Source: Enchytraeus crypticus (Eukaryota; Annelida; Clitellata; Enchytraeida; Enchytraeidae). Taken from it: a stretch of DNA of 64,000 nucleotides. Under the pieces are notes generated by a model that worked only from the letters and a program-made list of their open reading frames with translations, did not search any database and was not told where the DNA came from. Both the position numbers and the translations under genes were made by a program. Where the stretch lies: NCBI GenBank assembly GCA_905160935.1, contig CAJHZI010000548.1:516001-580000 (forward strand). Direction: 5' to 3'. The first letter of the stretch is position 1. Every line of letters begins with the position of its first letter. Shown in pieces: positions 10,614-22,651 of the stretch.

Positions 10614-11389
10614 CTAAAACAAACATTTAAAAAATTAATTTTAGAAATAGTTTTGATTCAAACTTTTAACTTTTCAAATCTTCCAGTCTCTATTACTATT
10701 CTTCTTTAGAACTCTATTCATACTCTATGTGTTAAAATATTAAATTAATCAATGAATTAATCCATCTCTAAAAATCTGCTTTAAATAACTATATTTCTTG
10801 CCAAAATCATTCTAACCTCTAAGAACTAGGATGGATAGAATGGAAAATGAATACGTAAGGATGAATTTGAATGTTGAGGAGATCGGGGATAGGTTGGCTC
10901 AGTCGAGATTGATATGGTATGGGCATATTGTGAGAAAGGCAGATGAGGATGTAGTAAAGAGAGTTTGGAGGGAAGAGCTGGATGTCAATCTAGAGAGAGG
11001 TAGTCCAAAATTGACGTGGGATGCGGTAATTAAGAATGACATCAGAAATAGGGGATTGACTGATGATATGGTGTGGGACAGGGAGGACTGGAGAAAGTCT
11101 ATTCGTATCCCGGCCCTGGTTAAACTGGGATTTAAGGGAAGATGATGATTATCCTTATAATCATTACTATCCTCTTCCAAATATTTTGCAGTGAATTAAA
11201 ATTTACAATATAAATCAGTAGTAATAATTATCAGACCTTTATATTTGCCGCAGACTCCAAGATTCTAATTCTTTGTGGAGTGACTTGCATGTTAGCATCC
11301 AATAGAATGAGACTGCTAAAGATGCTAGCCAGCTCTTCTCGCTTTTCTCTATCTCCACTCCACGTCTGCAAACTCTTATTATCTCCCAT
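10299..11389 (-). CDS. Two-exon gene for a 155-residue protein of unknown family
   Basis: Join of 11389-11237 and 10613-10299, both in phase 0 (51 codons, then 104 codons plus stop). The start ATG at 11389-11387 gives MGDNKSLQTWSGDREKREEL; exon 1 ends AATATAAAG before GTCTGA, and exon 2 follows TTTTAG. The product is hydrophilic with no signal peptide or membrane segment: a charged, probably helical N-terminal half (LASIFSSLILLDANMQ, TPQRIRILESAANI) and a proline-rich C-terminal half (YRRIDGPKFDKPLNPYNG, KPVKVIPNEKEDRM). I do not recognise the family. The look of short motifs around Pro and Tyr recalls small ciliary or sperm microtubule-associated proteins, but that is only an impression. The intron holds an antisense LINE tail. 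A candidate ATTAAA signal lies at 10210-10215. Confidence 0.68.
10831..11152 (+). mobile_element. LINE family A 3' end (GAT-tail), antisense in an intron
   Basis: Open frame 10831-11145 with the typical end of an RTE-like polyprotein: [20 protein letters not shown], then [15 protein letters not shown] and [12 protein letters not shown], finishing LVKLGFKGR. The stop overlaps the tail GGGAAGATGATGATTA. The best-preserved copy of this family here, but only the last about 100 codons are present. Confidence 0.85.
11237..11389 (-). CDS. Exon 1 of the 155-residue unknown protein
   Basis: 51 codons from ATG to AAG, ending at a GT donor (GTCTGA, not a strong match). The start is the first Met in this frame within the GC-richer stretch. 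Confidence 0.65.
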
Positions 11390-11652
11390 AATGTGAGGTT
11401 TAACTCGATTATTATAGTCCTATGATTTATAACGAAGTCATAATTAAGTTCTGTTTCTGTTTAATGGTAGATTGAAACTAAACCTGCAAGAAAGAAAACG
11501 GTAAAAAATTTAAATTTATGGTATATATCTCACACATCGATCCTAAGAAATAAAATTTCTATTCCAATTAGATCGGACCATATATTGGATTAAAAGACCC
11601 ATTACTCTCTCGGTTTTTAATGACATTACTATTACATTTCGGTTTGTCAAAG

Positions 11653-11735
11653 TAACCTTTTTGTAATAATAATAATAATAATAATAATAAAGGTTTAACG
11701 TCCGTTTCCTCATCCAAGGATGATATCAGGGACTT
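11653..11735 (-). repeat. Short repeat B with (ATT)n tail
   Basis: On the minus strand: CCCTGATATCATCCTTGGAT, GAGGAAACGGACGTTAAACC, then (TTA)n. The same module occurs at 17095-17170 (minus) and 27427-27505 (plus). It shares GAGGAAACTGACGTTAA with the tRNA-derived SINE described at 25441. Confidence 0.7.
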
Positions 11736-11739
11736 ATGT

Positions 11740-13262
11740 ATGTGTAATGAACAAATAATAATATTAAATAGTAATAATATATCATAATACATGTAGAAGA
11801 TCGTATAGTCGAGAATTCATGTAACAAACTGCAGTTTAACAAGTAACGATGTGTAGGTAGCCTATTACACTGTGTAGCTCTCTACTGATCTGGTCAGTCC
11901 TACATCACAGAAATAATTTGTAATGTTAAATCTAGCAAACTAATAATTTAATAAATTTGCACTTTTAAAATTGCCGGCATAAATCATAGTTTATAGAAAT
12001 ACTATTAATTTAATATAACCATGATGAATTACAAATATGATATTCGCTTCAGTTCAATTTTATTTATGCTTTGGAACCATTAACTGCTGACAAACTCTTA
12101 ATAATTCATTTATAATAATTTCACATTTACTATAGTTTTATAATTCTTTCAAGAGCAAATATTACATGCCTGCAATTTACTAAAATATGTCTATAGTATT
12201 ATATAATTAGGCTATGCATATACGCGTACGTTCATGACCAAATCGTACCGTAGAGTGATAGTAATACGATCTAAATTAAGAAGTACTAAACCGCAGCCTG
12301 TCAAAACAATGAGCTACGCACAGAACTCAATGCGACCTACTATTTTACGTTGAGAATAATCACCACGTCCTACTTTCGCAGAATGGATTTTAGCCCGGGG
12401 TTAAATGATTTAAACGACTAGTGCATATAATGTAAACAACTCTGATTAACTAAAGCTAACAATTGAATTTAGACGCAGCTGTACCTGTACTTTGCTATAT
12501 CACTACTTGTCTTTAAAAATTTATATTGCTATCTAGTATGTATGTATTTTAATAGATGCCGTTCAATTACTCTATATGTGTCTACAATAAGATCGAATTC
12601 TGCCTACACATCTAATAATAAAGACGAATACTGTTTTCGCTTCTAACTAAAGCGTTGACTGAATGCTTCATGCTGTGTGCACTAACCTATCATCTCTGCA
12701 ATTGTGTGGTGATAAACATAAACAAGCTTTGTACGAGCGGGTGTTCCACAAACTAACACAATATTCTATTGCGTATTAATACATTTATAGACAACACCCT
12801 AGCTACTCAAAGCCCAAACCACCTGTGCTACAGATATCTCTACTGTTTCTATATTCTACCTTAGACCAAAGAACAAAATTAACAAAAACAATCGCCAAGT
12901 TTCAGGCAAGTGCTGATAAAAAAATCTGAGCCTCGGCACGGTAGTTCTTACCCAGCATTGCAGGTTAGAATACACGTAACTCTATTGGCTATATAGGAAC
13001 TGTGTAAGAATGAAAATTCTATATATCACGTAAGCTTAGCTGTAAAAAATGTCTTCTACCACTATGATCGGCTCGTATATATAACACAGAGTAACGGATC
13101 AAAGCGAACATTGTTTACATCAACAGGGTGTCTTGTTTCATTTGCTACCAAAAATTAATATGACTTCCGAATTGAATCCTAGCCTAAGATAAAAGCCGAC
13201 CTGGAGATAAAAAATATAAGCGGAAAATAAGTGAAAGGGCGTACTATATAAATAAGCTATAT
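11740..13262. other. Intergenic, nothing recognised
   Basis: AT-rich sequence upstream of the two-exon gene. Any 5' UTR or promoter for that gene would lie in the right-hand part of this or nearer 11390; I saw no TATA box or exon I would defend. Confidence 0.45.
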
Positions 13263-13339
13263 ATATGCAATATATAAGCCATATATATTATATATATATA
13301 TATATATATGCTATATATATATATGCTATGTATATGCTA

Positions 13340-13385
<46 letters not shown>
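13263..13385. repeat. (TA)n microsatellite cluster
   Basis: Interrupted TA arrays directly touching the left edge of a LINE fragment at 13387. Confidence 0.9.
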
Positions 13386-13386
<1 letters not shown>

Positions 13387-13387
<1 letters not shown>

Positions 13388-13691
13388 AAAAAAGTCCTGG
13401 AGATAGTTGGCACAGATAGACAGCTGATAAATGTATTAAGAAATAAGAAGAAGAGATGGATAGGACACATTATAAGGGGGAAGGTCTATTAAAAGAGGTC
13501 ATAGAAGGTAGAATGGAAGGAAAAAGAGGCAGGGGCAGGCCGAAATTAGGTAAGTTAGAAGATTTAAAGACCCACTCATATGTGGAAATGAAGAGGAAGG
13601 CGGAAGACAGAGAAGAGTGGAGGCGTTATATACCATGGACCTGCCAGTAGGCACGTGCACTAAGAGAGAGAGAGAGAGAGAGAGAGAGAGG
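13387..13691 (+). mobile_element. LINE family B 3' end with (GA)n tail
   Basis: Two frames joined by a frameshift near 13490 give VLEIVGTDRQLINVL, KKKRWIGHIIRG, LLKEVIEGRMEGKRGRGRPK and [19 protein letters not shown]. The stop TAG is followed by GCACGTGCACTAA and then (GA)n to 13691. This is the end of an RTE-type polyprotein; the element stops inside the microsatellite. Related ends are at 22600, 37505, 46190 and 54703. Confidence 0.85.
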
Positions 13692-14090
13692 TTATAATAT
13701 ATATATATATATATATATATACATGCATATACAACCAACCCCCCATTTTAAGTCAAAATAGTTACATCAACGTGCACGATTGCAGCTGTAACAGCAATAT
13801 TGGAACATTTTTATGTTATATAACAATGGTAATATAAATGGAATATAACAATAGTGTCTATTTGTGTGCAAGTAATTCTTTACCGTGTCATGTGTTTTTT
13901 GAAATTTAAAGTAAGGTGTGTTGTGAACGTCGCCAATGAATTAAGTTGTCAAACTTTCATGTCTATTTTATTTCTAAAACAATCCCTTCCTAAATAATCC
14001 AAAAATATTCAAAACCTCTCCACAAATGTAAGGTGTTTCAAATGGTTGAGTGTGCCGTTATTAGTAGTTGACGCCTCATTATATTATACC
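13692..14090. other. (TA)n then spacer
   Basis: Short (TA)n array at 13695-13722, then AT-rich sequence with nothing recognised. Confidence 0.5.
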
Positions 14091-14094
14091 GACA

Positions 14095-14195
14095 CAGCTA
14101 GTCTCTTTGGATGATTTGTTTAGAGATTTGGTATGGTTATTTGGGCCAGAGGATTGAGGAGCTGAGTTCGATTCCGGATTGAGTTAAGCAAAGCC
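14095..14195 (+). repeat. tRNA-like SINE head (single copy seen)
   Basis: Contains a good B-box-like GAGTTCGATTCC about 60 bases after a TTTGGATGATTTGTTTAG stretch that could be a degenerate A box. It does not fold into a full tRNA cloverleaf by eye. No second copy is seen in this window. Confidence 0.35.
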
Positions 14196-16040
14196 TATAT
14201 ATCCGATGAATATAAAATACATGCAAATAACTTAGTGCGGATGGCTGGAAGAAAATATTTAAAAAGTAACTATATGTCCCATTGATTTATATTGCTCCAG
14301 TTTAAAACACTAGAAAATGGTCTATATTTTAGAAATTACGTTACTTTTGTTTAATATTCGTGCATACCATTTCTGAAAACTCAATAGTTTAAAATAATGG
14401 CTGCCAAATTCGGAAAGCATTGGAACAGGCGCGAGGTTAGAAAGAATAGCTCTTTAAACATTAAAAATAGCACTTTAAACTTTTAAAATGGATCTTTTCT
14501 ACCAAAGATTGGTCTTTAAACATATTGTTTTGAAATTCCTTGACAATTGCAGCGTGAAGTAAATCCTGAAATATAAATTTGAGACAAATGAACTAAATTT
14601 TGCACTGCTCTTTCCCCTCATCCAATAAAAATAATAAACTCAGTGCAATGGTGTGTATCTTATTTACATAATTCTTAATTTCAGAACAAATTACAGTGTA
14701 ACAAAACAGCAATTCCTTTCACAAATTATACCAATGAAACCGTTTAATAAAATGAATTCTTTTTTACAAATGAAACATATTTTACCGTTTATGGAAACGG
14801 TCTATACCGTTTAAATATATATATACCGTTTAAATATATAAGTAGCTAAGCCTAGATAGTCAGAATAATAAAATAGACAATTAAACCGTTTGTAAATAGA
14901 TAGCATCATAGACTTGAGTAAACATGATACATGTAGGTCTATATTACAATTAAAACATTTATCATCATCATCATCATCATCAAGTTTGATTAACTGAAAC
15001 ATATTCGCATGCGGCCCATTAGTCTGTACTTAGAGGAATTTTGATTTCGTTTTCCATTCGCGTTCATTTCATGACATAGTAATAACTTCCTTTACTTCAA
15101 AACAATCTAATAACCGCATATAGATAATATAAGAACATGCCAACTGGAACATACGAACATAATTACAAGAAACAGTATACGAGAAAATAATTTCATAGTA
15201 ATGCAAATACAAACAATACAGTTTAAACCAAGATCGAATATTAGCTATAGTTGAGTAGCATCAGTTATGAATTGTCTGAAAAATATGTTTAACGTTTACA
15301 TATTTTAATATTTATTTGTTTTAATTACAGCAATTTTACTGTAGAGAAACGCAAAGAGAGTCTTGTGCTTTTGTAGGTACTAAATCTTATCTTCAGTCTA
15401 TTAATATAGTATATTTGTTGGCGCATCGCATTTAAATGCAACATATAATTTACTAAAGCACGAAGATATGCAAAAATATTCAAGTGAGATATAACGCAGG
15501 TAACTGCTCTATTTACACATACTTGTATATATGTATATAACAAAAAAGATACGATTACTAAGGGAATGTAAATTCGAGAAATATCAATCTCTCTCGTATT
15601 TGGTCGAATGATTATTATTTCATAAAATTGCTTGTTAGATACTTAAACGTTATTTTCTTTCGTATTTATGTATTTTAATTTATATGTGAATAATTTATAT
15701 TTCATTTCTATGTGAAGTGTGCCTTCTATTTAAGAGACTTCAACTTAATTTCTGTAAAATTTTCAATGACTGTGCTGTCATTAAATTCTGTGAGTCTCAT
15801 CTAGCAGTCTATGCGAAATAACATCAAAACTAATTACAAATTATAATGACATGATCATCCGTGATGACATCCATCACTTATAATTCCACATGCGTAACCA
15901 TTAGGCTGTTTAATCAAAGATCCATTTTACCAGTCCTGTGATTGTCCAAGATTTTACACTCTGATCAGCTGTACCAGGAATTGATCCCAGGACCTCTGGA
16001 ACAGCCGTTAACAATTTCACGATGCTACGTAACCCCCTTA
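14196..16040. other. Intergenic, nothing certain
   Basis: No exon recognised. 15900-16020 has a possible tRNA-like head on the minus strand (TTGATCCCAGG as an inverted B-box-like block), too weak to call. (ATC)n run at 14960-14980. Confidence 0.4.
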
Positions 16041-16046
16041 CAACGC

Positions 16047-16140
16047 CCTCAGCGCGGCTGGGATTCGAACCCGCGAGGGTTCAATTCACTGCAGGATCTG
16101 TAATTCAAAACTTCATGACCTTACCCATACGCTATTAAGA
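16047..16140 (-). repeat. tRNA-derived SINE head
   Basis: On the minus strand TAGCGTATGGGTAAGG (A-box-like, 16119-16134) is followed 50-60 bases later by GGTTCGAATCC (perfect B box, 16061-16071). The A-box half recurs at 29936-29972, which supports a dispersed family. Confidence 0.5.
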
Positions 16141-16484
16141 CATCCTAAAATAGAGCCAATAAAGTTTGTGATGCGCGCATGTATCTGTATTTGATGAGAC
16201 TTTTAGTCAAGTGGTGTTGATCGTTTGCTGAGTTTAAATGATTTCTCGAATTGGATATTTGTATGGGATGATATACAATGGAGGTACCAGTGCTAGACAT
16301 AGTCTGATGGACTTCATGACATCTCGGCGTAAATCCGTGGCATTCCAGCGCCTCTAAGATGTTTTACATGGAATGACACAGCAGGAGTATATTTAATTTT
16401 TAATGGCAGCAATGTTGTTAAGATATAATTATTGTTGAGGACGTGGTTTATGTATTCGCTTATTATGAATAGTGTGCAATATAA

Positions 16485-16845
16485 AGATTTTCATTGAGTA
16501 ATTGTATTTACTTAATTTGAATTAATAATATATGGTATGTACAATTGCCTGTGCCTATTTTGTACTAACAATAAATATTTGAGCAATTTAATTTATTTAT
16601 GATGTATTATACGGTTGAGTAATTGTGTTTATTTGTGATGCCTTAATAATATATGGTTGAGTAATTACATTTAGTTACGATCCATAACAATGTATGGTCT
16701 AGTAATTGCATTTATTTATAATGTATTATTAATATGTTGTTTAGTAATTGAATTTATTTATTTATCTAGGATATCATATTAATAAATGGTTGAGCTATTG
16801 CATTTATTCGTAGTGCATTTAATAATGTACGGTTGAGTAATTATA
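16485..16845. repeat. ~54-bp degenerate minisatellite downstream of uridine phosphorylase
   Basis: About seven diverged units of the form GGTTGAGTAATTGCATTTAT, TTATGATGTATTAATAATAT. The array starts at the edge of the 42-bp palindrome and so flanks the 3' end of the uridine phosphorylase gene. Confidence 0.7.
16803..16808 (-). terminator. Candidate poly(A) signal of the uridine phosphorylase gene
   Basis: AATAAA on the minus strand, about 122 bases after the stop codon at 16932-16930. It is the first canonical hexamer downstream. Confidence 0.5.
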
Positions 16846-16846
16846 A

Positions 16847-16888
16847 ACGCATTATAAACTAATGCAATTGCATTAGTTTATAATGCGT
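16847..16888. repeat. 42-bp perfect palindrome in the presumed 3' UTR
   Basis: ACGCATTATAAACTAATGCA is followed without a loop by AT and the exact reverse complement; the centre is AA|TT at 16867/16868. It sits between the uridine phosphorylase stop codon and the AATAAA at 16803. Confidence 0.95.
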
Positions 16889-16929
16889 GTTACGTAACAA
16901 CGGCGTTTTGTTGTGGATCACGTGACAGT

Positions 16930-17069
16930 TTACTCCAGTCGTAGTCGTTTCCTAATGAGTCTCGCCACCAAACGAGCTGGTCTCATTTCCCACTCCTTCA
17001 ATTGCTCACTTGTAGCCGTTATCTGATCAGACTCCAATCGATTTAACATAGCCGTACAGACCACTGCAG
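16930..17069 (-). CDS. UPP: Uridine phosphorylase exon 8 (C-terminus)
   Basis: After [29 protein letters not shown] and [17 protein letters not shown], then stop. Matches the family's C-terminal strand and helix to the last residues. Confidence 0.93.
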
Positions 17070-18130
17070 CTGTAACAAGGGAAAATAAGGTAAAGAAATA
17101 ATAATAATAATAAAGGTTTAAAGTCCGCTTCCTCATACAAGGATGAAGTCAGGGACGTCCCCCATCACATGTCACTACAAATTGTTTTAAATGAATTAGT
17201 AGCTTCATTTGACTTCCAATCTACGCATAATTCAGCCATTTTAATTTTCTTGCTTTTTCAAATCGGCTTCTGATAAGTATTGTATAGAGAAATCTTCATA
17301 GTATTAAAAGTCAAGCGGTTATTCAGTTTTGCTTAGAATCTCGTAAGCACGGATGCTGTTGGCAGAGTTTATAGGTGACAATCCTTTTTCAATCTTTGTC
17401 GGAACTTACAATAGGTTACAACCACTGATTTAAAGTAAAAGAACGTAACACACAAACCTTCTAAATTGGCTCTATGACACAGTGCTGCAAAACCCAACGA
17501 CTCCATTTCAATGTTGCGAACCCCTCTCTCATATATTCTTGTGAGATATTCTATTTTATGATCGTGCGTGTATTCACAGAATGGTCCATCTACTCTGGCT
17601 TGACCTGCACAAAAGTTTACTTGTACGTAAAAATAACGAGTTTTGCCAATTTGAAGTTGAAATATACAGTATTATTATTCATAATGAAAACCAAGCGGCA
17701 GTAAAACTTGCACCTCTGTGTAAGGGATGCAAAACAATTAATTACATTGCGCGCGTTCAAATATAATATAACTAATTATCAGTTAGCTGTGTATATTATT
17801 AATTAAGTTCTAAACATCATTTTATCATCATTATCATCATCTGCCCTTAAATCCCAGTTTAACCAGGGTCGAGATAAAAACATAAAAACATCATTTCTAA
17901 ACATCATTTTATAATTAAATATAAATATGGTATAGAACGTTAATTTAATTTACCTACGAAGTTAAACGATTTTCAAAGTTAATGTTGTAAATCGTAATTC
18001 AGTTAATGTTGTAAATCGTAATTTCCATTTCAGTTTCTTAAATTGCATCTCTTATCTAAAATTTACTATTGAATTAAAATGAATTAAAAGCTAAGCTCGC
18101 CTGACTATTTAGGTTTCGATCCGTCTGGGC

Positions 18131-18191
<61 letters not shown>

Positions 18192-18272
18192 TATGTAAAT
18201 AAATACATATATACACATATATATAGCCTGTATACATTATATATACATAGGTTTACATATATACATGTGTGC

Positions 18273-18341
<69 letters not shown>

Positions 18342-21300
18342 CAGGGTGCGCATTAAAAATATCCTCCTAGCACAAATGCGATAGCTTAGTCAATTCTTAA
18401 TATTTCGCCTTGAAATTTTAAGGTTCTCTTGTGGAGGAATTTAGCCACAAGCTGACCAAATTTTGTAAAATTATTTTTAAAGGAAACGGAGTTATCCAAG
18501 TTTTGCGAAAAAATTGATTTTTTTTCATTTAACACGCAACGTAAAACGCCAATTAGAATCAATTCCTTTTTGAAATGTGCTGACCCTGAAAAAGGCCGTT
18601 AGATGATGACTACTCTGATATTGTGCTACATTGTATTACACTAACACTTTTCTGCCGAAACTGATTGAAGACTGCAACAAGTTAAAGTCAAATGATTTAA
18701 TTTTTTGAAGGCTGTTCTTCAAGAGATCTGGAAAGACCTACCACAGCAGTCCATTGACAGCGCAATTTTATCTGTAAGAAAAGACTTCTGGCCGGCATTA
18801 AAGCCCAAGCAGTTCATTTCGAGCACACATTGTAGCACAATATCAGAGCCGTCATCATCTAACGGCCTTTTTCAGGGTCAGCACATTTTCAAAAAGGAAT
18901 TGATTCTAATTGACGATTTACGTTACGTATTAAATGAAAAAAAATCATTTGTTTTTCAAAACTTGGATAACTCCAGTTCCTTTAAAAATATTTTTACAAA
19001 ATTCGGTCCGCTTGTGGCTAAATTCTTCCACAACAGAACCTTAAAATTTCAAGGCGAAATATCAATAATTGGCTAATCTATCATAATTGTGCTAGGAGGA
19101 TATTTTTTAATGCGCATCCTGTATATATATAACCCATTAACCATATTTTATATTCTGCGTACAAGACGGGAGATATATTAAAATTATGAACTTTATAGTC
19201 ATGATATTTTTAAAAGAAGAACAAAATACTTATTTAAATTAATACAAGCCTTCGTAGAAATCATTGGCGCACATGGTTATTCCTGTCACAGTTTGAAAAC
19301 CATCGTCTGATCGACAACAGTTCATCAGACTCTCTGAAAGTTCTTCGCTCAAATAGGCCGGTCTGTTGACCTTCTTACCAAGAATACTCTATACACACAT
19401 TTCAGTGAAATTATAACGATATAACTACGAGAATGTGTAATGTCCATGAAAATTGACGATGAATATTAAACAAAGGGCTATGCGTTTAATGATTTGATTT
19501 ATTTAATTTTTGATTGATTGGTTTCGTTGAATGATTGAGTGATTGAATTTGTGATTGATTGCTGGATTGATTGATTGAGGGATTGACTGATTGATGCAAA
19601 AGCTGGTAAATATGGTAAAGCTAATGTTAGCGATAGCTTCCTCACTCGAAAGCGATGTCAGTGACGGGCGAGCCCAGGATTTTAACCCCGAGCATACTGA
19701 TGCGCGGTCGAATATCTTACCTACATCGCCACTGGCTCCAGCTAATGTATTGATTGAAATTGATTGATTGATTGGTATATAAATTGACTGTATTGATTGC
19801 TTGATTATTTGATTAAAAAGTATAATTTACTCATTTGCTAGCATATTGCCTTATTGATTGATTGATTGATTTGTTTGTTTGTTTAGTTATTGATAGCAAT
19901 GTCAGACCTTCACTTAACACGTCAATCTTGCGAAGCAGTCGCCCTATTGAATAATAATTACGGGGTTTGATAACTTTTAGAAACAGGCTTCACTATTAGT
20001 ATCGAATATTCGGTTTATATGATAAGATTTTGTTTTTGTAGAACATTATTATTATTATTTGTTTCATACCCTGGGCTGTATAGAGCCTTGTGAAAAAATA
20101 TGATAAAAAATTAACTTAAGTAAAAGAAAGATTAAAAAGAAATGTTTAAAATAATTCCTCCACACTTTGGGAGGCCGCATTCGCCAATGTGCCACGAACG
20201 CGGACAATATTAAAGCGCTGGAGTGCAATAGACAGGCGCTGTCACAGAAAGGCTTTTTCTCGATGGCCGCTTGTAATAGCGCTGCTTCTCCTGCCTAATT
20301 CGGTAATGAAGTCAGACGCGGCAGAGTTGATGGGGCCTAAGGTCTCAAAAGCAATTGGCAGGAAGATGTACATGTAGCTGCTAGAGACTGCGGCATATTT
20401 AAGTGACTTCCTATTGGCAGCGGCCTCTGCAGCTGAGCCAGCTACATCTCATGAAAGGCTGAGATTGCTGTTATTATTATTATTATTATTAATTATTATT
20501 GGAATACCATTGAAATGCTAAGTCATAAGAAGTCAGACTGATCTGAGCGCAGTGATCAGAGCGCTTTTAAATATAACTATTTATTGGCAAACTATAATAT
20601 CTGCAGAAATTACCAGATTACCTTTATGATCAATTTAGTGTCCTTAAGGATTCCAAGAATTTGTTTAATTTAATTCTATAAATCATTGTCACAGAACTAG
20701 GAAAACTAGGAAGGACAGATTGGAAAATGAATATGTGAGGATGAATTTGAATGTTGAGGGGATCGGGGATAGGTTGGCTCAGTCGAGCTCGAGATGGTAT
20801 GGGCATATTGTGAGATAGGCTGATGAGGATGTAGTAAAGAGAGTTTGAAGGGAAGAGCTGGATGTTAAGCTAGAGAGAGGTAGTCCAAAAATGACGTGGG
20901 ATACGGTAATTAAGAATGACATCAGAAATAGGGGATTGACTGATGATATGGTGTGGGACAGTGAGGACTGGAGAAAGTCTATTCGTAGCCCGACCCTGGT
21001 TAAACTGGGATTTAAGGGAAGAAGATGATGATGATGAATCTCTGCTACAGAAGTAATCTAAAGCAATTAATAGATAATTCTATACTACATGTATATTCCT
21101 AACCATCTCGTAGTTTCGTTCAAGTTGAGCGTTAACAGCAGCCTTAGAAACCACAACCGAACCTGGAGGAAGCCCTAAGCATGTTTCAAAATATATGTAA
21201 AATAATTAATACAAAAACCACAACTATAATCATGCGAGAAGTCCTGAAGTAGATTTATTAATATACTGTAAACAGAAGATACTCGAAAGGAGTGGACAAA

Positions 21301-22616
21301 GAAAATTCGATGAAATAGTTTCTGAGAGAAGGTTAAGGGTTTTAGGTCATTTACTGAGAATGTCTGAGGATAGATACGCAAAGACTGCAGTTAACTGGAA
21401 GCCAACTCAAGAAAAAAGGAAAAGAGGAAGACCTAGAAGTACTTGGCTAAATACGATCAAAAACCATTTGAGAGCATTAAACATTTCATGGGAAGATGCT
21501 GAGAAGATTGCTGATGATAGAAACGAATGGAGGAATGTTACCGCCCTATGTTCTGTACAGAACGCAAGGAACTGATGAATGAAACAGAAGTTATAAAGCA
21601 ATAGATCTAAGTTTAACTTCAATTTTCACAACACTAGTTAACTGTCAGGGACAAACTGGATGTGGTTCGAACATGTGTCATAGGATGTACCATCTGAATT
21701 CTTAACGTGTTGATGAGGCTGATAGCTTTTCTAAAGCAGCAACTCCTAAGATAGGCCTTGACCAGTTTTATGAAAGAATTATAAAGTGTAAACGAGCACT
21801 ATTAGATCACATTCAGTGTTTCTGCGGCACTAATAATATATATTGTTATATTTTACCGTTACTACACTGAAAATAAATACTTATTTCCCAACGTATTATC
21901 CAGATTTGGACTTTAGAAAGGTCCTTCAAGTTGAACTTCTACGCGGATTGGACTTCGTGTAATTTTTTAGAATCATAAAGACTATAATAAAATTAAATAT
22001 TTATAATGCAATTTAATTAAATAAGATAGAATTTATTTTAGAGATTACAATGCATACCTAGACCACCACAGGTTCCTAGCCGAAAACAGCAGACGTCTGT
22101 GGCTTTGGCATAGTACAATATCTTGATCAGTTCATTCATCATCACCGAGAAAGAGCTCATCCCAATGCCGTGCTGTAATACAACAATAGCATGTTGGAGA
22201 TATTTGAACATCGTAATTTTACTATATTTCAAAGATTAGAAAATCGCAACGGTCAATTAGAAACTTAGAACCAATATCTCTTTCACTTTACACCAAACAA
22301 TATTTATTGCATAAGCTTGCTCTAGTAGTACTTTGTGTTTGTTAAGTGGTAAAGGTTAGTTGTGTAGTTCTCTATAGTCTGAGCTAAATCAACCGAACGT
22401 CAACTTTACACACCATGACACGATTAAAATCCATTAAACTTAATCTTTAACCTATGCATAAATCACGACACCCATATGAGATGAGAAACAGATGTTGACA
22501 TGTTGTTTCTGCGAAATAGGGCGAGCTATGACGATAGATAGTGCTGCGTGCACTTTCGAGTGACTGAAATTTTTGTCTTTGTAACTAATACATCGGTTTC
22601 TCTTTCTTTCTTTCTT

Positions 22617-22651
<35 letters not shown>

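Noticed and set aside
18705-19076. 123-codon plus-strand frame as a gene
   Set aside because: The first 40 codons are a transposase relic, and the rest is the inverted arm of foldback element 1.
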